Source of the DNA: JABDIY01 sp041576015
Lineage (GTDB): Bacteria > Actinomycetota > Acidimicrobiia > Acidimicrobiales > SZUA-35
Reading direction: 5' to 3'
DNA: 18,829 bases
Assembly (NCBI GenBank): GCA_041576015.1
Contig: JBFGLT010000046.1
Location: forward strand, 1-18,829
The notes beneath the pieces are model-generated. The model ran no database searches, was not told the origin of the DNA, and was given only the letters and a program-made list of their open reading frames with translations. Position 1 is the stretch's first letter; every line of letters begins with the position of its first letter. Below are positions 14,177 through 18,829 of this stretch, one piece after another. Position numbers and translations under genes: made by a program.

Positions 14177-15877
14177 ATGCCGGAGACTGCGCTACTCGAG
14201 CGGATGTTGCGAGAACGGGCCGGCGAGCTGCGACCCCCGGAGGTGGTCATGGCGCCCGAACGTATGGGCGCCGCCCGGCTGACGAAGTACTGTTTCAGCC
14301 GCACCGCCCTGCGCCGAGCGGTCGCCGGAGGGTGGCGAATCGGACGGGAACTCGTGGCCCTCGACGACGCTGGGCGAGGCGAAGTCGCCTACCGCATCGA
14401 TGCCGGCGGGCACACATTCCACTTCGTTGCGTTCCTGCAGACGCTGCCCGAGAGCGAGCACACCGATCGAGTCACCGCCCAGCGCTGGGAAATCGCAGCG
14501 GCGCTGGTCGAGGGTGAACTCACCAGCGAGAGATGGGCTCAGCTGCGAGCCAACGTGCCCGACCAGGAGCACGGCCGCCACGACGACCGGGTGCTGGTTC
14601 TGACCCGGGGCAACCGCAGCGTGCGGTTCTTCGACTACCTCGTCGAGCAGCTCGCCGCCGGACGCCAGCCCGACCCGGCCATGGTGGGTGACGCCGGCTA
14701 CATCATGCGCAGCACCGCCTTCTACGGGAACGACAAGTTCGGTATGCGCAGCTTCGACAGCTTCCCGGCCGATCATCCGCTCAGGGCGCCATACCGGGCC
14801 CAGTTTCTGGCCGCTTGGTGTTTCCGCGAGCTCAGCTACGACGCCGTCGAGCATTGCGCTCGCGCCCGGAGTAGTGGGACCGCCGTGACCTTCGCCCGCG
14901 GGTGGCGGACGTTCTTCGGCCTCGGCAACGCCACCGGACTGGGGCTGGTGCCCTACGCGTTCAAGCATCCCCGAATCATCAACGCCTGGGTCGGGATCCG
15001 GGAGCTGGCCCTGGCGAACGTCCGGGCGCTCGACGGTTCGGCGGAACGCCTCGCATGCCTTCGGGGGTGGATCGATCGGGCCGAAGCCCACTACGCGACC
15101 GGCACCGACACTGATTCGACACCATTTCTCAGCCCGGCCCAGCTCGTACCGGTCGTGGCACGGATAGGAGCCGCCTTCGAACAGGTCCACGACCACGATC
15201 GACCGTTCGCGGCGCTGATGGACTGGGGCATGACACAGCCGCCGGAAACGGCCGAGCTCGTCGTCAGCCTGCTCATCGAGTTGGACGAGGATCTGGATGC
15301 CGTCGTCGACGAACTGCTCGCCGTCGACGAACACTCAGAAATGGGACTCGATCTCACCGTGTCCGAGGCCCGGATGCTGATGGCCGACCGGTTCGGCTGG
15401 ATCGACCGCATCGATCCCACCGGGCCGGCCGCCTCGACCTACTGGTGGGTGTACAGCGACAACACCGAGGAGCCCCGCCGGGTGCGACGCGATCAGCTCG
15501 ACCTGGCCCGCCAGGACCTGGCTCTCGATATCGCCACCCGTATGGCCAGCCTGTCGGCTGAGCTGGACGCGTGGCCCGCCGACGCCCGCCTGATCGAGGT
15601 CGCAGCGGCCGAACCGCGCCATGTCACCGCCATCGGTCGGTTGTTCGAGAGCGACGGACTCTACGGCGAACCGCGCGACAACCCATGCGCGACCGAGTAT
15701 CTACCGCTTCAGCTCCAACGCTTCCAGCTCGCTCAGTACGGGATGGACAACTTCAAGCCCAAGTCGACCGATTGGCTGCGGGTCACGTTGTTCCAGGGCG
15801 CTCCCCGCATCGACGACGCCGAAGACGGGTTCGCCGACGACTGGGTATGGCCTCTTCGTCCGGAAGGCGGGACATGA
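14177..15877 (+). CDS. Uncharacterised 566-residue protein
   Basis: I recall similar unnamed proteins but no characterised member. There is no signal peptide and no obvious transmembrane segment, so it is likely cytoplasmic. Visible features include a basic N-terminal block R-L-T-K-Y-C-F-S-R-T (34-43), R-L-R/A-N-V-P-x-Q-E-type segment at 124-131, a conserved-looking L-T-R-G-N-R-S-V-R-F-F at 142-152, Y-G-N-D-K-F-G-M at 183-190, and G-L-G-N-A-T-G-L-G-L near 252. The C-terminal third has an acidic helix and ends tryptophan-rich (W-V-W-P-L). These clustered glycine/asparagine and arginine motifs suggest an enzyme, but none matches a catalytic motif I know. It overlaps the dipeptidase-like gene by ATGA, so the two are translated together and probably work together. 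The start is supported by the upstream TACGCT. Confidence 0.75.
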   Translation: MPETALLERMLRERAGELRPPEVVMAPERMGAARLTKYCFSRTALRRAVAGGWRIGRELVALDDAGRGEVAYRIDAGGHTFHFVAFLQTLPESEHTDRVTAQRWEIAAALVEGELTSERWAQLRANVPDQEHGRHDDRVLVLTRGNRSVRFFDYLVEQLAAGRQPDPAMVGDAGYIMRSTAFYGNDKFGMRSFDSFPADHPLRAPYRAQFLAAWCFRELSYDAVEHCARARSSGTAVTFARGWRTFFGLGNATGLGLVPYAFKHPRIINAWVGIRELALANVRALDGSAERLACLRGWIDRAEAHYATGTDTDSTPFLSPAQLVPVVARIGAAFEQVHDHDRPFAALMDWGMTQPPETAELVVSLLIELDEDLDAVVDELLAVDEHSEMGLDLTVSEARMLMADRFGWIDRIDPTGPAASTYWWVYSDNTEEPRRVRRDQLDLARQDLALDIATRMASLSAELDAWPADARLIEVAAAEPRHVTAIGRLFESDGLYGEPRDNPCATEYLPLQLQRFQLAQYGMDNFKPKSTDWLRVTLFQGAPRIDDAEDGFADDWVWPLRPEGGT

Positions 15878-16824
15878 TCATCGACGGACTCGAGATCAAC
15901 AACTGGAGCCGACCGGTCATCGAGGAGGTCCGCAGCGGCGGTGTCGACATCGTGCACGCCACGGTGGGCGTCTGGGAGGACACGGCGGCCGCCTTCACCC
16001 GAATCGGCGCCATGCGACACCTCGTCCGGCACAACGCCGACATCGTGCGGATCGTGACAACCGCAGCCGAGATGGACCAGGCCGCAGCCGACGGTGTTCT
16101 CGGCCTGCTGCTCGGCTTCCAGAACTCGACGATGGTGGGTGACGATCCAGAGCTCGTCGGCATCTTCTCCGACGTGGGGATCAAGTGCATTCAGCTCACC
16201 TACAACATTGCCAACCACCTGGGGTCGAGCTGTTATGAACCGAACGACGGCGGGCTCACCCTCGCCGGTCACCGCATCGTCCGGGCATGCAACGAACACA
16301 GCGTGCTCGTCGACATCTCCCACGTCGGAAACCGCACCGGCCTCGACGCGGTTCACGCCTCGGCCGCCCCCATCGCCATCACCCACGGCAATCCCGTCTG
16401 GTTTCATGATGCGAAGCGCAACAAGCCCGACGAGGTCATCGATGCCGTCGCCGAGCGGGGCGGCCTGATCGGGGTGACCTTGTACCCGCTGTTCATCGGC
16501 GGCGCCGGGACCACGCGCGCACGCTATTGCGAGATGATCGCCCGGCTCGTCGAACAGATCGGGATCGACCACGTCGGCGTCGGCACCGACGCGGTGCTCG
16601 GCTGGGGCTCCGACGCGCTCGGCTGGATGCGCAGCGGCCGGTGGAACCGGCCCACGACCCCCGAGGACATCCCGGCGTTCCCGCCCTGGCCCGCCTGGTT
16701 TCGGGGCCCGGCCGACTTCCCCAGCCTCGCCGAGGGTCTCGACGAGGCCGGATTCGCGGGCGAGGAGCGGGACAAGATCCTGGGTGGCAACTGGCAGCGC
16801 CTCTTTGGCCAGGTGATTGGATGA
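15874..16824 (+). CDS. M19 (renal/membrane) dipeptidase homologue with altered metal site
   Basis: This 316-residue TIM-barrel amidohydrolase belongs to the peptidase M19 family, whose members cleave dipeptides with two zinc ions. Retained residues are H150 (D-I-S-H), H171 (I-T-H-G-N-P), R182 and D239 (G-V-G-T-D). The spacing H171-R182 equals that of His219-Arg230 in the human enzyme. The N-terminal H-x-D zinc motif is replaced: D-G-L-E-I-N-N-W at 4-11 has L6 and I8 in those places. The bridging glutamate is replaced by Q83 in G-F-Q-N. This D-G-L-E-I-N-N-W form is a recurrent subclass as I recall it, so the change is probably functional rather than decay. It may bind one metal or act on another substrate. 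ATGA overlaps join it to both neighbours. No signal peptide is seen. Confidence 0.85.
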   Translation: MIIDGLEINNWSRPVIEEVRSGGVDIVHATVGVWEDTAAAFTRIGAMRHLVRHNADIVRIVTTAAEMDQAAADGVLGLLLGFQNSTMVGDDPELVGIFSDVGIKCIQLTYNIANHLGSSCYEPNDGGLTLAGHRIVRACNEHSVLVDISHVGNRTGLDAVHASAAPIAITHGNPVWFHDAKRNKPDEVIDAVAERGGLIGVTLYPLFIGGAGTTRARYCEMIARLVEQIGIDHVGVGTDAVLGWGSDALGWMRSGRWNRPTTPEDIPAFPPWPAWFRGPADFPSLAEGLDEAGFAGEERDKILGGNWQRLFGQVIG

Positions 16825-17141
16825 ACGACGACACGATCGAGGTCCAGCGGCGCGAGCTCTTCGACTACGTCTACCGCGCCACCCGGCTCACCGGTGCCGA
16901 CCACGGCATCGCCCTGCTCGTGGCGGGGGAGGTCGCCGGCGCGTCGCCGGTCGAGGTCCATCTCGAGCGGCTGCTCACGACACTCGAACGTGGCGACACG
17001 CCGGCGTTCGATCTTCGAGCCACGAGTCACCGGCCCGGGGCGGCCGCCGGCATCGTTCTTCGGGCCGACCTGTGGCGTTCCCTGACCGAGTGGGCCCGCC
17101 CGTATCTGGTTCCCGAGGCCCTGATCGACCGAACGTTGTGA
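16821..17141 (+). CDS. Small uncharacterised protein of the dipeptidase-like operon
   Basis: This 106-residue protein has no recognised motif. It is largely helical in appearance and carries a Y-R-A-T-R-L-T-G-A-D-H-G-I-A-L-L segment at about 18-33, faintly like the R-A-x-R-G-x-G-x-x-x-G-L-A pattern of DUF3726 proteins. That resemblance is weak. There is no signal peptide or membrane helix. The ATG at 16821 overlaps the dipeptidase-like stop (ATGA), which fixes the start and implies coupled translation and perhaps a subunit or accessory role. It is the last gene of the three-gene unit. Confidence 0.7.
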   Translation: MNDDTIEVQRRELFDYVYRATRLTGADHGIALLVAGEVAGASPVEVHLERLLTTLERGDTPAFDLRATSHRPGAAAGIVLRADLWRSLTEWARPYLVPEALIDRTL

Positions 17142-17168
17142 ACTTCGGCCCGCCGCCGGCGAATCAGC

Positions 17169-17366
17169 TCAGGACGACTCCGTTGCGCTGGGTTCCGAGC
17201 TGGGCGCGCAGTACGGGGTTGATTCGAGGCGACCGGTGCGGAAGGAGAAGCCGATCTCCCGCTCTGACACATAGGCATACCAGTCGGCTTCGACGATACG
17301 CCTGAGCCCCGGCTCGTAGCGGCGCCGCAAGAGGGTCCCGTCCCGCCGGCATGCAGCACCGTACAT
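17169..17366 (-). CDS. Possible small protein, 65 residues
   Basis: A minus-strand frame from an ATG at 17366 to a TGA at 17169 fills most of the 232-bp gap between two plus-strand genes. Its middle (R-R-I-V-E-A-D-W-Y-A-Y-V-S-E-R-E-I-G-F-S-F) looks protein-like, and third codon positions there are mostly G or C. Against it, no Shine-Dalgarno or T-A-N3-T element precedes the ATG, and its start codon lies inside the -10-like element of the divergent gene. I do not recognise it. It could be a real small gene, a gene remnant or chance. Confidence 0.3.
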   Translation of the reverse strand: MYGAACRRDGTLLRRRYEPGLRRIVEADWYAYVSEREIGFSFRTGRLESTPYCAPSSEPSATESS

Positions 17367-17367
17367 T
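17362..17367 (+). promoter_or_regulatory. -10 element of the DUF2157 gene (leaderless)
   Basis: TACATT ends 6 nt before the GTG at 17374, with no Shine-Dalgarno and no clear -35. It supports GTG as the start. Confidence 0.35.
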
Positions 17368-17373
17368 GGCCGG

Positions 17374-18585
17374 GTGGATGCCCATGAGGCGCTGGATTTC
17401 TGGCAGGCCGAAGGAGAGATCGACACCGAGCTCGCCGACCGGTTGCGGACCTCGCTTGCCGCCCACGAGGAGCCGGCGCGAACCGGCACGATCATCTGGA
17501 TCGTGGCGTCGCTCGGGGCGGTGCTCATCGGGGGCGGGCTGCTGCTGTTCATCAGCAGCCAGTGGGATCAGAGCTCCCCCACCCGGCGACTTCTCCTCGT
17601 CCTCGCCATCTACCTGGCGATCGTCGGCGCCGCCGCCCTGGCCGAGCGCCAGCGTCTGGCGATCACCGCACGGGGTCTGTGGTTCCTGTCGTCGATCGCA
17701 GTGGGAGTGAACATCTTCCTGGTCGGTCAGATCTTCAACCTGCCCCTGAACTACTGGCAGGGAACCCTGCTGTGGATGACGGCAACCCTGGCGATGGGGT
17801 GGGCGGCCCCGTCGTCGGCCCAGGGGTGGCTGGCCGTGCCTCTCGGCCTCCTTACGCTGGCCTGGATCTCGACGCCGTCGGCCGAGTTCTTCGACCAGGG
17901 CGCCTTCCTCTGGGATGCGCGGGGAATCCGGCCCTTGCTCCCGATCATCGGACTGGCACTGGTGGCCTCCACCCGGCTGCTGGCCGAGACCGAGTTCGGG
18001 TGGCTGAACCGGCCCGCCATCGCCATCGGGGCGCTCTTGGCCGCCGTGCCCCTCACCGTATCGACCTTCCATCCGGTGACCTTCGCCTGGCTGTTCCAGA
18101 TCGACTTCCGGCTGTTCCATGTCGTCGTGATCACCATCGCCGCCGCCGTGGTGGCGCTCGTGGCGCGACGCCGAGCCGATGGGCCGCTGGCGATCGCCTT
18201 CGTGACGGTCGGGGGGCTGCTGCTGGTCCTGTTGCCCCAAGTCGCCGATGATGACAACCTCCTCGACAGCTCGACGGTGCCGTGGGCGGCGCCCGCCTTC
18301 GACGGCTCCGATGCCCTGTTCTTCGTGTACGGGGCGATCGTCTTCGCGCTGGCCGTCGCCCTGATCACCGCCGGTCAGCACTTCGGCGTGCGCTGGCCGG
18401 TCAACGCGGGGTTCGCCATGGCCGGGGTGATCCTGTTCGCCGTCTACGTGGGTCGCATCGCCGGGACCCTGCCGACGGCGCTGGCGGTAACCCTCGGGGG
18501 GCTCCTCTTGGTCGGTGGTGCGATCTTTGTCGAACGGAAACGGCGGGAAGTGAACGCCGGTGTCGGCAAGGCGGGATCCGGATGA
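17374..18585 (+). CDS. DUF2157 domain membrane protein
   Basis: This 403-residue integral membrane protein has a cytoplasmic N-terminal helix pair (D-F-W-Q-A-E-G-E-I-D at 8-17) followed by about ten or more hydrophobic segments. The family signature L-V-G-Q-I-F-N-L-P at 116-124, followed by a tryptophan, is typical of DUF2157. The GTG start at 17374 puts the conserved short helix at the N-terminus and has TACATT 6 nt upstream. The stop overlaps the next start (ATGA at 18582-18585). DUF2157 proteins are commonly followed by a GDYXXLXY-type protein, as here, which supports both calls. The pair's function is unknown; an envelope role is inference from the membrane topology. Confidence 0.85.
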   Translation: MDAHEALDFWQAEGEIDTELADRLRTSLAAHEEPARTGTIIWIVASLGAVLIGGGLLLFISSQWDQSSPTRRLLLVLAIYLAIVGAAALAERQRLAITARGLWFLSSIAVGVNIFLVGQIFNLPLNYWQGTLLWMTATLAMGWAAPSSAQGWLAVPLGLLTLAWISTPSAEFFDQGAFLWDARGIRPLLPIIGLALVASTRLLAETEFGWLNRPAIAIGALLAAVPLTVSTFHPVTFAWLFQIDFRLFHVVVITIAAAVVALVARRRADGPLAIAFVTVGGLLLVLLPQVADDDNLLDSSTVPWAAPAFDGSDALFFVYGAIVFALAVALITAGQHFGVRWPVNAGFAMAGVILFAVYVGRIAGTLPTALAVTLGGLLLVGGAIFVERKRREVNAGVGKAGSG

Positions 18586-18829
18586 CACGCCGGCACGCTG
18601 CCGCCGTCGCCGTCGGCCTGGCCACGATCTCGCTGGCCCTTGCCCAGCCACTGTGGATTCAGGTGACGGGCGACGAGGTCGCGCTGGCCATCCGGCCGGT
18701 CGATCCGCTGTCGTTCTTTCGAGGCAACTACGTCGACCTGACCTACGTGGTCGACGCCGACGCCCCCCGGTCCCTCGGCACCGGCGATGCCGCGTTCGTC
18801 GACTTCGACGACGACCGCCCGGCCAACGC
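18582..18829 (+). CDS. GDYXXLXY domain protein, N-terminal part
   Basis: The first 82 complete codons are visible; the gene runs off the window. Residues about 5-22 form a hydrophobic signal or anchor helix. The diagnostic motif appears as R-G-N-Y-V-D-L-T-Y, a variant of RGDYVxLxY with Asn for Asp, after P-V-D-P-L-S-F-F. It is translationally coupled to the DUF2157 gene by ATGA. Members are small anchored, externally facing proteins of unknown function. Confidence 0.8.
   Translation, partial: MTRRHAAAVAVGLATISLALAQPLWIQVTGDEVALAIRPVDPLSFFRGNYVDLTYVVDADAPRSLGTGDAAFVDFDDDRPAN

Noticed and set aside
14192..15334. Antisense frame (380 codons) over the 566-residue gene
   Set aside because: No motifs or promoter; the plus-strand gene is tied into an operon by an ATGA overlap.
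17164..18651. Long antisense frame (495 codons, minus strand) over the DUF2157 gene
   Set aside because: Its product is rich in Gly, Gln, Arg and Asp with no fold-like pattern; the plus strand encodes a clear membrane protein.
1..18829. CRISPR array, rRNA, tRNA, intact insertion sequence or replication origin
   Set aside because: Read through for spaced repeats, conserved RNA arms, transposase motifs and iterons; none was found.

Overview
The window is about 18.8 kb of G+C-rich DNA. Its genes are tightly packed, often with ATGA stop/start overlaps, and many operon-head genes appear leaderless. An F420-type luciferase-like oxidoreductase, a DUF402 protein and the leaderless starts point to an actinobacterium, perhaps a deep-branching environmental one such as an acidimicrobial lineage. 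That placement is inference from gene content; there is no rRNA or other marker here.

Layout. Positions 1-1465 hold the 3' end of an F420-dependent luciferase-like oxidoreductase and an SDR oxidoreductase. Positions 1589-2257 (minus) hold a DUF8091-like protein with a nuclease-like core. Positions 2459-4681 encode a large secreted protein made of a beta-propeller and two tandem beta-solenoid domains of choice-of-anchor A / ice-binding type. Positions 4766-6344 hold a CBS-pair protein and a beta-lactamase-fold serine hydrolase. Positions 6420-9603 hold a hotdog thioesterase-like protein, a SulP/STAS anion transporter and a polytopic membrane protein, the first two translationally coupled.

The centrepiece is 9605-13360. 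On the minus strand, a Tat-exported Rieske protein (AioB type) overlaps by one base a molybdopterin oxidoreductase of the arsenite-oxidase family (AioA type). Divergent from them is a membrane-anchored mono-haem cytochrome c, the obvious electron acceptor. AioA keeps the exact C-x2-C-x3-C-x70-S cluster motif and the Arg/His of the catalytic pocket. The segment that carries the arsenite-pocket His and Glu in characterised enzymes is different, so the substrate is open (arsenite, or another oxyanion as in the related iodate reductases). Just behind aioA lies the severed C-terminal tail of an acyl-CoA synthetase, a likely scar of rearrangement.

Positions 13449-14024 (minus) hold a DUF402 protein. 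Positions 14177-17141 are a three-gene overlapping operon: an uncharacterised 566-residue protein, an M19 dipeptidase homologue with an altered metal site, and a 106-residue protein. Positions 17374-18829 hold a DUF2157 membrane protein followed by a GDYXXLXY-type protein that runs off the window.

A theme across the window is a -10-like T-A-N3-T element 6-8 nt before the start codon, with no Shine-Dalgarno, at seven operon-head genes. The secreted propeller protein instead has a long 5' leader with a hairpin and a strong ribosome binding site. No tRNA, rRNA, CRISPR array or intact insertion sequence was seen, and no gene-free stretch exceeds 300 bases.
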